64,000 nucleotides of DNA. Source: JANSYL01 sp965229695 (GTDB taxonomy: Bacteria > Pseudomonadota > Alphaproteobacteria > Rhodobacterales > Rhodobacteraceae). The notes beneath the pieces were generated by a model. The model made no database searches. It saw only the letters and a program-made list of their open reading frames with translations, and was not told the origin of the DNA. Positions 43,964 to 52,910 of the stretch are shown piece after piece. Position 1 is the first letter of the stretch, and each line of letters opens with the position of its first letter. The DNA is taken from assembly GCA_965229695.1 (NCBI GenBank), contig OZ245921.1, positions 558,001 through 622,000 of the forward strand. Direction: 5' to 3'. The position numbers and the translations under genes are program-made.

Positions 43964-44593
43964 ATGCCTTACGAATACGAAACCGACGGCGCGGCGATCT
44001 ATCGCCAATCCTTTGCCACCATCCGGGCCGAGGCCGATCTGGCCCGCTTTGATCCCGACGAAGAACAGGTGGCCGTGCGCATGATCCACGCCGCAGGCAT
44101 GGTGGGGCTGGAGGAGTTCATTCGCTTCTCACCCGCATTTGTCGCCACCGCCCGCGCCGCGTTGGAGGCCGGGGCCCCAATCCTCTGTGACGCGCGCATG
44201 GTCAGCGAAGGGGTGACCCGCTTTCGCCTGCCTGCCGAGAACCAGGTGATCTGCACGCTCCATGCCGACGGCGTGCGCGAATTGGCAGCCGAGATGTCCA
44301 ACACCCGCTCCGCCGCCGCGTTGGAACTGTGGCGCCCGCATCTGCAAGGCGCGGTCGTCGCCATCGGCAACGCGCCCACGGCGCTTTTCCATCTGCTCAA
44401 CATGCTCGAAGACCCCGATTGCCCACGCCCCGCCGCCATCATCGGCTGCCCCGTGGGCTTTGTCGGGGCGGTCGAAAGCAAGGATGCGCTTTGGACCGCG
44501 CAGCCCGTGCCCTCCTGCATCGTCGAAGGCCGCCTGGGCGGCAGTGCCATCACAGTGGCCGCCATCAACGCCATTGCGAGCCGCATGGAATGA
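43964..44593 (+). CDS. cobH: Precorrin-8X methylmutase CobH
   Basis: A 209-residue enzyme that moves the C11 methyl group to C12, giving hydrogenobyrinic acid. The family pattern includes AVRMIHAAGMVG with the catalytic His, CDARMVSEGV, IGNAPTALF, GCPVGFVGAVESK and GRLGGSAITVAAINA. Four bp after cobG and overlapping cobI by ATGA. Confidence 0.97.
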   Translation: MPYEYETDGAAIYRQSFATIRAEADLARFDPDEEQVAVRMIHAAGMVGLEEFIRFSPAFVATARAALEAGAPILCDARMVSEGVTRFRLPAENQVICTLHADGVRELAAEMSNTRSAAALELWRPHLQGAVVAIGNAPTALFHLLNMLEDPDCPRPAAIIGCPVGFVGAVESKDALWTAQPVPSCIVEGRLGGSAITVAAINAIASRME

Positions 44594-45318
44594 GCACCGG
44601 CAAAGTATATGGCGTGGGTCTTGGCCCAGGCGCGCAGGATTTGCTCAGTGTCCGGGCCGACCGGCTGCTACGCGGCGCGAAACACGTGGCGTTCTTCCGC
44701 AAAGCAGGCCGTGCCGGGCAAGCGCGCAGCATTGTCGAAGGCATGTTGCCTGAAGGCGCGCAAGAAATTGCGATGGAATACCCGGTTACGACCGAAATCC
44801 CCCTGACCGACCCGCGCTATAACGAAATCCTCAGCGGCTTTTATGCCGATTGCACCACCCACCTGCGCAGCCTGGCAGCGGCGGGCGAGGATGTCGTGGT
44901 GCTTTGCGAAGGCGATCCGTTTTTCTACGGCTCTTTCATGCATCTCTACACCCGGCTGAAAGACGATATCCCGGTCGAGGTTGTGCCCGCCATCACCGGC
45001 ATGTCGGCGGCTTGGACGGCCACCGGCGCGCCGATCACCTGGGGCGATGACGTGCTGACCGTGCTGATGGGCACGCTGGATGAAGGCACGCTTGCCGATC
45101 ATATGGCCAAGGCCGACGCGCTTGTGGTGATGAAGATCGGTCGTAATATCGACAAGGTGCGCCGCGCCCTGCAAACCGCAGGCCGCTATGACGCCGCCTG
45201 GCTGGTCGAATTTGCCGCCATGCCCAAACAGACCGTGCAACGCCTGGCCGAGGCCGAAGGCAAGATCACCCCCTATTTCTCGATCATCGTGGTCCACGGC
45301 CAGGGGCGGCGGCCATGA
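44590..45318 (+). CDS. cobI: Precorrin-2 C20-methyltransferase CobI
   Basis: A 242-residue tetrapyrrole methylase (SAM-dependent). GVGLGPGAQDLLSVRA is the N-terminal SAM loop, CEGDPFFYGSFMHLY and PAITGMSAAW are the family motifs, and the long loop between residues 45 and 95 separates it from the other methylases of the operon. Start ATG 44590 overlaps the cobH stop. It adds the C20 methyl to precorrin-2. Confidence 0.95.
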   Translation: MSTGKVYGVGLGPGAQDLLSVRADRLLRGAKHVAFFRKAGRAGQARSIVEGMLPEGAQEIAMEYPVTTEIPLTDPRYNEILSGFYADCTTHLRSLAAAGEDVVVLCEGDPFFYGSFMHLYTRLKDDIPVEVVPAITGMSAAWTATGAPITWGDDVLTVLMGTLDEGTLADHMAKADALVVMKIGRNIDKVRRALQTAGRYDAAWLVEFAAMPKQTVQRLAEAEGKITPYFSIIVVHGQGRRP

Positions 45319-46067
45319 GCGGATCACTGGTCATCGCGGGGCTTGGGCCGGGGGATGATGCCCTGGTCACGCCTGAAGTGACCGCCGCCCTAGCGGAAGC
45401 CACGGATATTGTGGGCTACATCCCCTATGTCGCGCGGGTCGCAGATCGGCCTGGCCTGACCAAACACAGCTCGGACAATCGGGTGGAGATCGACCGCTCG
45501 CGCCACGCGCTTGAAATGGCCGCGGCGGGCAAGCGGGTGGTCGTGGTCTCATCCGGCGACCCAGGCGTCTTTGCCATGGCCTCCGCCGTGTTTGAGGCGG
45601 TGGAGGATGGACCCGCCACATGGCGCGACCTCGACATTCGCGTCCTGCCCGGCATCACGGCAATGCTGGCAGCCGCCGCCAAGGCTGGGGCGCCCCTGGG
45701 CCATGATTTCTGCGCCATCAATCTGTCGGACAACCTCAAACCCTGGGCTCTGATCGAACGCCGCTTGCGCCTGGCGGTCGAAGCTGATTTCGCCATGGCC
45801 TTCTACAACCCGCGTTCCAAGTCGCGGCCCGAGGGCTTCGCCCGCGCGCTCGACCTGCTGAAAGATGTTTGCGGCGACAGCCGCCCAATCATCTTCGCCC
45901 GCGCCGTCTCCACGGCGGAAGAAGCGCTGCGCGTGGTCCCGCTGCCCCAGGCCACGCCCGAGATGGCGGATATGCGCACCATGGTGATTGTCGGCTCGTC
46001 CCAAACCCGGATCATCGACCGCAACGGCGCGCCGATCGTCTACACCCCGCGCTCGGTGCCGGGATGA
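45315..46067 (+). CDS. cobJ: Precorrin-3B C17-methyltransferase CobJ
   Basis: A 250-residue SAM-dependent tetrapyrrole methylase that contracts the ring. Motifs: GLGPGDDALVTPEV, VGYIPYVARV, VVVSSGDPGVFAMAS, GITAMLAAAAKAGAPLGHDFC and AFYNPRSKSRP. It overlaps cobI by 4 bp, and its last 28 bp overlap the 3' end of the convergent cobK. Confidence 0.97.
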   Translation: MSGSLVIAGLGPGDDALVTPEVTAALAEATDIVGYIPYVARVADRPGLTKHSSDNRVEIDRSRHALEMAAAGKRVVVVSSGDPGVFAMASAVFEAVEDGPATWRDLDIRVLPGITAMLAAAAKAGAPLGHDFCAINLSDNLKPWALIERRLRLAVEADFAMAFYNPRSKSRPEGFARALDLLKDVCGDSRPIIFARAVSTAEEALRVVPLPQATPEMADMRTMVIVGSSQTRIIDRNGAPIVYTPRSVPG

Positions 46068-46795
46068 ACAACCCAGTTCAACACCTCCGCCACGCTGCCA
46101 ACCTCCGCCCGCGCCGACAGCGCGGGGCGGTCGATCATAAGCACCGGCAGGCCCAAGTCGCGCGCCGCCGCGATCTTGGCATAGGCCGCGCTGCCGCCGC
46201 TGTTTTTCGACACGACCAGATCGATCTGGTGTTCAAGCATCAGCGCCCGGTCGCCCTCCAATCGAAACGGACCGCGCGAAATCAGCACGTGGTGCCGTGG
46301 AAAGGGTGGTGTTCCCTCGGGCGGGTCAACCAGGCGCAGCAGGTAGAAATGCTGCGGATTGGGGGTAAACTCGGCCAAATGCATCCGCCCCACCGCCAAC
46401 ATCACCCGGCGCGCAGGCCCGGCCAAGGCCGCGACCGCGCCAGGGATATCCGGTACGCGCTGCCACTTATCGCCCGGTTCAACTTGCCAGGGCGGGCGGG
46501 TCAATGCGATCAAGGGGGTGCCCGTCAAACGGCAAGCCTCGATCGCATTCCGGCTCATCTGGGCGGCAAAAGGATGGGTTGCGTCGATCACATGGGTGAT
46601 TTTCTGCGCCGTCAGATAAGCGACCAGCCCCTCAACACCGCCAAACCCCCCGACCCGGCGCGGCAAGGCCACAGGCTTGGGCCGCGCCACGCGCCCGGCA
46701 AAGGAAAAGACACCGCTGAGCCCCGCTGCCCGCACCGCCTCGGCCAAAGCGGCGGCTTCACTGGTGCCCCCAAGGATCAGGAGGGATGGCTGCAT
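46040..46795 (-). CDS. cobK: Precorrin-6A reductase CobK, inverted within the operon
   Basis: A 251-residue NADPH-dependent reductase. LLILGGTSEAAALAEAV is the N-terminal signature, with HVIDATHPFAAQMSRNA and LVVSKNSGGSAAYAKI. It is the only cob gene on the minus strand. Its start codon shares CATG (46793-46796) with the divergent cobL, and its own ribosome site (AGGGGGTG, 7 bp upstream) lies in cobL codons 2-9. No promoter is evident, so one must lie inside cobL or its mRNA must be made another way. Confidence 0.96.
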   Translation of the reverse strand: MQPSLLILGGTSEAAALAEAVRAAGLSGVFSFAGRVARPKPVALPRRVGGFGGVEGLVAYLTAQKITHVIDATHPFAAQMSRNAIEACRLTGTPLIALTRPPWQVEPGDKWQRVPDIPGAVAALAGPARRVMLAVGRMHLAEFTPNPQHFYLLRLVDPPEGTPPFPRHHVLISRGPFRLEGDRALMLEHQIDLVVSKNSGGSAAYAKIAAARDLGLPVLMIDRPALSARAEVGSVAEVLNWVVHPGTERGV

Positions 46796-47987
46796 GTCTG
46801 ACACCCCCTGGGTCACGATCATCGGCATGGGTGAGCATGGAGTTGACGCGCTGCCCGGCCCAAGTCAAGCGGCGCTGGCGCGGGCCGAGGTCATCCTGGC
46901 CCCGCCCCGCCACCTGGAACTGATCGGCCCCACCGAGGCCGAGCAGATCGCCTGGCCCGTGCCCTTTGCTGACGGCCTGCCACTTTTGCAAAGCCTGCGT
47001 GGGCGGCAAGTGGTGGTTTTGGCCTCGGGCGATCCGTTCTGGTACGGCGCGGGCAGCGTCATCGCCAAATCCTTGCAACCGGGCGAATGGGTCGCCCATC
47101 CCGCTCCGTCCACCTTCTCACTGGCCGCCGCCCGGCTCGGCTGGCCGCTGGAACAAACCCGCTGCATCGGGCTGCACGCCGCCCCGTTGGCGCGGCTGCG
47201 CCCCGATCTCGCGCCGGGCCAAAAGCTGATCGTGCTTTTGCGCGATGGGTCTGCGGTCCCCGAGCTTGCAGCCTACCTGAGTGATCTGGGCTTCGGTGAC
47301 AGCGCGCTCCACCTGCTTGAGCGCTTGGGCGGCCCGCAGGAACGGCATCAAACCGCGACCGCCGCCACCCTGACAGGCGATTTCGCGCACCCGGTCTGCG
47401 CCGCGATCGAGGTTGCGGGTGATGGCCCGGTGATCCCCGTCACCGCGGGACGGGCGGATGATCAGTTTGACCATGACGGCCAGATCACCAAACGCCCGAT
47501 CCGTGCCATTACGCTGTCCACCCTCGCGCCGCGCCCGTTTGAAACGCTCTGGGATATTGGCGGCGGGTCTGGTTCCATTGCGCTCGAATGGGCGCTCGCG
47601 CATCCAACCACCCGCGCTGTCACCGTCGAACCCAAGCCCGAACGGGCGGCGCGCATCGCCCGCAATATCGACGGTTTCGGGCTGGCCCACCGCGTCACCC
47701 TGATCGAAGGCGCCGCCCCCGACGCGCTTGCCGGCCTGCCATCCCCCGATGCGATTTTCGTAGGCGGCGGCCTTTCCGCCGCGATGCTCGACGCTCTGGC
47801 CACCCATCAAGGCGCGCGGCTGATCGCCAATGCCGTGACCCTGGAAACCGAGGCTCTGCTGACCCAGGCCCAAGCCCGTTGGGGCGGATCGCTGATGCGT
47901 ATCGAGATCGCTCAAGCGCAGCCGCTTGGCCCCAAACAGGGCTGGCGCGCCAGCTATCCGGTTGTGCAGTGGAGCACCCGCCTATGA
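46794..47987 (+). CDS. cobL: Precorrin-6Y C5,15-methyltransferase (decarboxylating) CobL
   Basis: A 397-residue two-domain enzyme. Residues 1-210 are the CbiE-type methylase (WVTIIGMGEHGVDAL, VVVLASGDPFWYGAG, PAPSTFSLAAARLGW). Residues about 225-397 are the CbiT-type domain (LWDIGGGSGSIALEWA, VEPKPERAARI, DAIFVGGGL). It methylates C5 and C15 and removes the acetate side chain. ATG 46794 has GGAGGG 8 bp upstream, inside cobK. Overlaps cobE by ATGA. Confidence 0.97.
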   Translation: MSDTPWVTIIGMGEHGVDALPGPSQAALARAEVILAPPRHLELIGPTEAEQIAWPVPFADGLPLLQSLRGRQVVVLASGDPFWYGAGSVIAKSLQPGEWVAHPAPSTFSLAAARLGWPLEQTRCIGLHAAPLARLRPDLAPGQKLIVLLRDGSAVPELAAYLSDLGFGDSALHLLERLGGPQERHQTATAATLTGDFAHPVCAAIEVAGDGPVIPVTAGRADDQFDHDGQITKRPIRAITLSTLAPRPFETLWDIGGGSGSIALEWALAHPTTRAVTVEPKPERAARIARNIDGFGLAHRVTLIEGAAPDALAGLPSPDAIFVGGGLSAAMLDALATHQGARLIANAVTLETEALLTQAQARWGGSLMRIEIAQAQPLGPKQGWRASYPVVQWSTRL

Positions 47988-48349
47988 TCGTCGCCGGATT
48001 TGGGTTTCGCCAAGGCGCGAGCCAGGACAGCCTGGCCGATGCCTTCGCCCGCGCCTCAAGAGGGCAGCGGGTGGATCGGTTGGCCACGCTCAGCGACAAG
48101 GCGGAAGCGTTGGAGGGGTTCGCCAGCCAGATGGGCCTGCCACTGATCGCCACCGCCCCAGACGCCGCGCAATCGGTTGAAACCCTGACCCGCTCTACCG
48201 CCAGCCAAGCCGCCAAAGGCCTGCCCAGCGTCGCCGAGGCCACCGCGCTCGCCGCCGCTGGCCCCGGCGCAAAGCTGCTTGCACCCCGCGCCATTTCGGA
48301 GGATCGGATGGCCACCTGTGCCCTTGCCCTTGGGAAGGATCACCCATGA
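47984..48349 (+). CDS. cobE: CobE/CbiG C-terminal-domain protein
   Basis: A 121-residue protein with IVAGFGFRQGAS at the start, LPLIATAP and SVAEATALAAAGPGAKLL, the pattern of the CobE/CbiG C-terminal fold. CobE is required for efficient aerobic B12 synthesis; a role in ring-acyl handling between CobJ and CobM has been proposed but is not settled. Overlaps both neighbours by 4 bp. Confidence 0.9.
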   Translation: MIVAGFGFRQGASQDSLADAFARASRGQRVDRLATLSDKAEALEGFASQMGLPLIATAPDAAQSVETLTRSTASQAAKGLPSVAEATALAAAGPGAKLLAPRAISEDRMATCALALGKDHP

Positions 48350-49140
48350 CCGTGCATTTCATCGGCGCTGGCCCCGGCGCGCCCGATCTTTTGACCCTGC
48401 GCGGGCGCGATCTGATCGCTGCCTGCCCGGTTTGCCTTTATGCAGGCTCCCTCGTGCCCGAGGCGGTGCTGAACCATTGCCCAGATGGCGCGCGGATCGT
48501 GAACACGGCCTCGATGGACCTCGACGCCATTGTCGCCGAGATCAAAACCGCCACCGATGCGGGCCAGGATGTCGCCCGCCTGCATTCCGGTGACCTGTCG
48601 GTTTGGTCGGCCATGGGCGAACAGTTGCGCCGGTTACGGGCCGAGGGCATTACCTTCACCGTCACGCCCGGTGTACCCTCCTTCGCCGCCGCCGCCGCCG
48701 CCCTGGGCACCGAGCTAACCCTACCCGGCATCGCCCAATCGGTGGTTCTGACCCGCACGCCTGGCCGCGCCTCATCCATGCCCGAGGGCGAGACGCTGAC
48801 CAATTTCGCCGCCACCGGCGCGACCCTGGCCATCCATCTGTCGATCCAAAACCTCGACACCGTGTTGGCCGACCTGATCCCCGCTTACGGCGCGGATTGC
48901 CCTGTCGCGGTTGTCTACCGCGCCTCCTGGCCGGATCAGAAGATCATCCATGCCACTCTCGAAAGCCTGCCCGACGCGATGCAAACGGGCATTTCCCGCA
49001 CCGCGCTGATCCTTGTGGGCCGCGCCTTGGACCAAGACGGCTTTGACGAAAGCTGCCTTTATTCCACCGATTACGACCGCCGCTACCGCCCGCAAACCGC
49101 AGACAGCCCCTGGGCCAGTTGGAGCCATGGTGATGACTAA
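48346..49140 (+). CDS. cobM: Precorrin-4 C11-methyltransferase CobM
   Basis: A 264-residue tetrapyrrole methylase. VHFIGAGPGAPDLLTLRG, CLYAGSLVPEAVL, ARLHSGDLSVWSAM and VTPGVPSFAAAAAALG identify CobM/CbiF. It methylates C11 of precorrin-4. cobB starts inside its last eight bases. Confidence 0.97.
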   Translation: MTVHFIGAGPGAPDLLTLRGRDLIAACPVCLYAGSLVPEAVLNHCPDGARIVNTASMDLDAIVAEIKTATDAGQDVARLHSGDLSVWSAMGEQLRRLRAEGITFTVTPGVPSFAAAAAALGTELTLPGIAQSVVLTRTPGRASSMPEGETLTNFAATGATLAIHLSIQNLDTVLADLIPAYGADCPVAVVYRASWPDQKIIHATLESLPDAMQTGISRTALILVGRALDQDGFDESCLYSTDYDRRYRPQTADSPWASWSHGDD

Positions 49141-50446
49141 CCCCCCCGGCCTGATGATCTCCGCCCCTGCTTCGGGCACGGGCAAAACCACAGTGATGCT
49201 GGGGCTTTTGCGTGCCTTGGCCGAGGATGGCTTAGCCGTGCAGCCCTTCAAAAGCGGGCCGGATTACATCGACCCCGCCTTTCACCAGGCCGCTGCCGGC
49301 CGCCCCTCGTTCAACTTTGACACTTGGGCGATGGACCCTGGCCTCTTGGGGGCGATTGCCGACAAAGCCACAGGGGCCGAGATTTGTGTCGCCGAAGGGT
49401 CCATGGGCCTCTTCGACGGGGTTGCAACACGCGGACAACAGGGCTTTGGCTCCAGCGCCGAAACCGCCATGGCGATGGGCTGGCCGGTGATCCTGGTGAT
49501 CGATGTGGGCGGGCAGGCCCAATCGGCGGCGGCCACGGCCCTTGGGTTCAAAAGCTACCTGCCCGATCTGCCGTTTGCGGGCGTCATCCTGAACCGGGTC
49601 GCCAGCCCGCGCCACGAACGCCTGACCCGCCTGGGGATGGAACGCGCTGGCGTGCGGGTCTTGGGTGCTCTGCCCCGGCGCGGCGACCTGAAACTGCCGG
49701 AACGGCATCTGGGCCTGATCCAGGCCATCGAACATCCCGACCTGGAAAGTGCCATTGTCGGCTATGCCGCCTTCCTGCGCGAACATGTTGATCTGGCCGC
49801 GATAAAATCGGCAGCTGAAGCCGGTGCCGCCCTGGCCCCAGGCGCGCTACTAACGCCGCCCGCGCAGCGGATCGCCTTGGCCCGCGATGCCGCGTTCTCC
49901 TTCACCTACCCGCATCTGCTGACCGGGTGGCGGGCCGCTGGCGCGGAGATCCTGCCGTTTTCCCCGCTCGACGATCAGGCCCCCGACCCCAGCGCCGATC
50001 TGGTTTGGCTGCCGGGTGGCTACCCGGAACTGCACGCAGGCAGGCTGGCCGCTGCCAACACCTTCCTGACGGGCCTGCGCGCCCATGCCAAAACCAAACC
50101 CGTGCATGGCGAATGCGGCGGCTATATCGCGCTGGGCGAAACCCTGGTCGACAAAGACGGCACCGCCCATCAAATGGCGGGGCTGCTGGGCCTGGTCACC
50201 AGCTTTGAAAAACGCAAGTTCCACTTGGGCTATCGCCGCGCCGTGCTGAATGAGGCCATGCCGGGCCATGGGCCGGGATCGGCCCTGCGTGGGCATGAGT
50301 TCCATTACACCACCATCCTGGAAGAACCCGACGCGCCCTTGGCGCAGGTCTTTGACGCAGATGGCAACCCGGTGCCCGAAACCGGGTCGCGCAAGGGCCA
50401 TGTCACCGGCACCTTCTTCCACCTGATCACGGCGGAGGCGGCATGA
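49133..50446 (+). CDS. cobB: Hydrogenobyrinic acid a,c-diamide synthase CobB
   Basis: A 437-residue ATP- and glutamine-dependent amidase. ISAPASGTGKTTV is the P-loop, FKSGPDYIDPAFH and EGSMGLFDG belong to the synthetase half, and the glutaminase half carries the nucleophile Cys in HGECGGYIALGE and GHEFHYTT. ATG 49133 is preferred because GGAG is 8 bp upstream; ATG 49127 is only 2 bp from it. Overlaps cobM (8 bp) and cobA (4 bp). Confidence 0.96.
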   Translation: MTNPPGLMISAPASGTGKTTVMLGLLRALAEDGLAVQPFKSGPDYIDPAFHQAAAGRPSFNFDTWAMDPGLLGAIADKATGAEICVAEGSMGLFDGVATRGQQGFGSSAETAMAMGWPVILVIDVGGQAQSAAATALGFKSYLPDLPFAGVILNRVASPRHERLTRLGMERAGVRVLGALPRRGDLKLPERHLGLIQAIEHPDLESAIVGYAAFLREHVDLAAIKSAAEAGAALAPGALLTPPAQRIALARDAAFSFTYPHLLTGWRAAGAEILPFSPLDDQAPDPSADLVWLPGGYPELHAGRLAAANTFLTGLRAHAKTKPVHGECGGYIALGETLVDKDGTAHQMAGLLGLVTSFEKRKFHLGYRRAVLNEAMPGHGPGSALRGHEFHYTTILEEPDAPLAQVFDADGNPVPETGSRKGHVTGTFFHLITAEAA

Positions 50447-51162
50447 GCGGCTTTGTCAGCTTTGTTGGCTCCGGCCCCGGCGACCCCGAGTTGTTGACGC
50501 TAAAAGCCGTTGACCGGCTGCAACGCGCCGATGCGATCCTGTTTGACGATCTGTCCTCGGGTCCGATCCTCAGTCACGCACGGGCGGGGGCGGATCTTGT
50601 GGGGGTCGGCAAACGGGCCGGGCGCACCTCCCCCAAACAGCACCATGTCAGCCGCTTGCTGGTCGATTATGCCCAGGCCGACCAGCGTGTTGTGCGGCTG
50701 AAATCCGGCGATGGCGGCACCTTTGGCCGGTTGGAGGAAGAAACCACCGCTTTGAAAGAGGCGGGCATTGCCTTCGAAATCATCCCCGGCGTGCCCTCGG
50801 CCTGCGCGGCGGCGGCGGCGGCGGGCATCCCGCTGACCCGGCGGCTTACCGCGCGGCGGGTGCAATTCATCACCGGCCATGACGTGCGTGGCGCCCTGCC
50901 CGAGGATCTAAACCTCGCCGCCCTGGCCGACCCCGAGGCGACCACCGTGGTCTTCATGGGCCAACGCACCTTTCCGGCCCTGGCGACCCTTCTGATCCAG
51001 CACGGCCTGCCAGGCACCACGCCCGCGCTTTTGGCCGAAGGTGTCTCCACCCCCGACCAAGCCCTGCACCGCATGACCATTGCCGAGCTTGCCACGCGCC
51101 TGTCCGACGCCATCAGCGACGCCCCCGCGCTGATCCTTTATGGGCCGCTGGCCGACATGTGA
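50443..51162 (+). CDS. cobA: Uroporphyrinogen-III C-methyltransferase
   Basis: A 239-residue SUMT that makes precorrin-2, the committed step. VGSGPGDPELLTLKAVDRL, VRLKSGDGGTFGRLEEE, GVPSACAAAAAAGIPLT and VVFMGQRTF are the motifs. Lacks the CysG oxidase/chelatase part, so it is the stand-alone type. It ends the cobL-E-M-B-A run and is followed by the second riboswitch. Confidence 0.96.
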   Translation: MSGFVSFVGSGPGDPELLTLKAVDRLQRADAILFDDLSSGPILSHARAGADLVGVGKRAGRTSPKQHHVSRLLVDYAQADQRVVRLKSGDGGTFGRLEEETTALKEAGIAFEIIPGVPSACAAAAAAGIPLTRRLTARRVQFITGHDVRGALPEDLNLAALADPEATTVVFMGQRTFPALATLLIQHGLPGTTPALLAEGVSTPDQALHRMTIAELATRLSDAISDAPALILYGPLADM

Positions 51163-51204
51163 ATGCCGCTTCTGGGCTTGTTTTATTCCCCCGCCTCTGT
51201 ACAC

Positions 51205-51376
51205 CCTAAAGGTGACGGTGATCGCCCCAGGGTGGTCTTTTAGGGAACCGGGTGCGAACCCCGGACTGCCCCCGCAACTGTGAGCGGCGAGTGCCCCGGC
51301 AAGAAACCACTGACCCCAATGGGTTGGGAAGGTCCGGACGGTGCAACGACCCGCAAGTCAGGAAACCTGCCGTCGC
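51205..51376 (+). ncRNA. Cobalamin (B12) riboswitch, upstream of cbiM
   Basis: Canonical elements: GGTGACGGTGATCGCC (51211-51226), TTTAGGGAA near 51239-51247, CTGCCCCCGCAACTGTGA (51266-51283), ACCACTG (51306-51312), TTGGGAAGG (51324-51332) and the B12 box AAGTCAGGAAACCTGCC (51355-51371). About 60 bp remain to the cbiM start, containing a GCCGG-aaga-CCGGC stem and the ribosome site GGGAAGGAG, so translational control is likely. Confidence 0.96.
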
Positions 51377-51436
51377 CCAGAAACCGCCGGAAGACCGGCC
51401 CCAATCCTCGCCGGGCGGGCGGGAAGGAGAACGAGT

Positions 51437-52114
51437 ATGCATATTGAACCGGGTATCGTGGACGGCGCGAAAATGGCGCTGGCCTATGGCACCGCCGCCG
51501 CTGGCGCGGGCTATTCCCTGAAACTGGCCGCCGATGATCTGAAAGATCACTCCATCGCGTCCTTTGCCGCCCGTGCGGCCATCGCCACCGTAGGCGTTTT
51601 CGTGTTTTTCGAGGTGCTGCCCCATTTCCCCGTCGGCGTGTCCGAGGTGCACTTCATCCTAGGCACCACGCTGTTTCTAATCCTTGGCGCAGCCCCAGCG
51701 GCGCTCGGCCTAGCGCTTGGGTTACTGATCCAAGGGGCCTTCTTCGCGCCCTCCGATTTGCCGATGTATTTCGTCAACATCACCACGCTGCTCTTCCCGC
51801 TTTTCGCGATCCACGCATTGGCCAAACGCATCGTGCCAGAAGGCACGGCTTATGTTGACCTGACCTATCTGTCGGTCCTGAAAATGTCGGCCGTCTATCA
51901 AGGTGGGATCGTCGCCTGGGTCGCGTTCTGGGCCATTTATGGCCAGGGCGTTGGCGCTGAAAACATCCAATCGGTGCTGAGCTTCGGCGCAGCCTATATG
52001 CTGGTCCTGCTGATCGAGCCCATTGCCGACCTCGGCGCTCTGGCAGCTGCCAAAGCGGGCCGCCGTTGGAAAGACAGCGGCGCGTTTGTGAACCGCCTGC
52101 ACCACCCGGCCTAA
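51437..52114 (+). CDS. cbiM: CbiM-type cobalt ECF transporter component
   Basis: A 225-residue membrane protein with about seven helices and the metal-binding N-terminus MHIEPGIVDGAKM; in CbiM/NikM the free Met1 and His2 coordinate Co2+ or Ni2+. It sits directly behind a B12 riboswitch, which favours cobalt. CbiN, CbiQ and CbiO are not adjacent, so the energising module must be elsewhere or absent. ATG 51437 has GGGAAGGAG 7 bp upstream. A terminator follows the stop. Confidence 0.85.
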   Translation: MHIEPGIVDGAKMALAYGTAAAGAGYSLKLAADDLKDHSIASFAARAAIATVGVFVFFEVLPHFPVGVSEVHFILGTTLFLILGAAPAALGLALGLLIQGAFFAPSDLPMYFVNITTLLFPLFAIHALAKRIVPEGTAYVDLTYLSVLKMSAVYQGGIVAWVAFWAIYGQGVGAENIQSVLSFGAAYMLVLLIEPIADLGALAAAKAGRRWKDSGAFVNRLHHPA

Positions 52115-52130
52115 GCGCCTTGTCAAACGA

Positions 52131-52157
52131 AAAAGCGGCGCCTTCGGGCGCCGTTTT
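52131..52157 (+). terminator. Terminator between cbiM and cobF
   Basis: CGGCGCC-TTCG-GGCGCCG (52136-52153) with a stable UUCG loop, preceded by AAAA and followed by TTTT. It could work in both directions. cobF begins 12 bp later. Confidence 0.85.
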
Positions 52158-52169
52158 GCTTGAGGTTTT

Positions 52170-52910
52170 ATGAAGCTCTTTCTGATCGGCATCGGCTCGG
52201 GCCATCCCGACCATCTGACGCCCGCGGCCGCCCGCGCGATGGATCAGGCCGATCTGTTCCTGATCCCCCACAAAGGCGCGGGCAAATCCGATCTGGCCGA
52301 TCTGCGTGCCGGCCTGATTGCCAAGCGCTGCGCCGATACGCCCGTGGCCGTGTTCGACATGCCCACACGCGACGACACCCTGCCATACCTCGAACGGGTC
52401 AATCGCTGGCATGATGAGATTGCCGCACGTTGGCACGCGGCGATGCAAACCCACCCAAATGCCGAAACCGTGGCGCTTTTGGTTTGGGGCGATCCGTCAC
52501 TTTACGACAGCACCCTGCGCATTGCGGATCGGCTAAATCCCAAGCCCGACATCACCGTAATCCCCGGCCTCACCGCCGTACAGCTTTTGACCGCCGCCCA
52601 TGCCATCCCGCTCAATGATCTGAACGCGCCCGTCCTGATCTCCACCGGGCGACAACTGCACGACCATGGCTGGCCCGAGGGTGTGGATCGGGCGGTTTTC
52701 ATGCTGGATGGCGGTTGCGCCTTTCAAACCCTGCCGCCTGAACCCTTCCATATCTGGTGGGGCGCGTTTCTGGGCATGCCCGAGCAAATCCTCGACGCCG
52801 GACCATTGGCCGAGGCCGGGCCACGCATCATCGCCAAACGGGCCGAGGCGCGCGCCGCCCATGGCTGGATCATGGATACCTACCTGCTGGAACGTCGCGC
52901 AGGCGACTAG
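52170..52910 (+). CDS. cobF: Precorrin-6A synthase (deacetylating) CobF
   Basis: A 246-residue tetrapyrrole methylase: LFLIGIGSGHPDHLTPAAARAM, the domain-specific VWGDPSLYDSTLRI, PGLTAVQLLTAAHAIPLND and FHIWWGAFLGMPEQILDAG. CobF methylates C1 and releases acetate, an aerobic-pathway-only step. GAGG lies 5 bp before ATG 52170. The start is only 12 bp after a strong terminator, so expression needs read-through or a promoter within cbiM or the stem. Ends in a 4-bp overlap with convergent pgm. Confidence 0.96.
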   Translation: MKLFLIGIGSGHPDHLTPAAARAMDQADLFLIPHKGAGKSDLADLRAGLIAKRCADTPVAVFDMPTRDDTLPYLERVNRWHDEIAARWHAAMQTHPNAETVALLVWGDPSLYDSTLRIADRLNPKPDITVIPGLTAVQLLTAAHAIPLNDLNAPVLISTGRQLHDHGWPEGVDRAVFMLDGGCAFQTLPPEPFHIWWGAFLGMPEQILDAGPLAEAGPRIIAKRAEARAAHGWIMDTYLLERRAGD

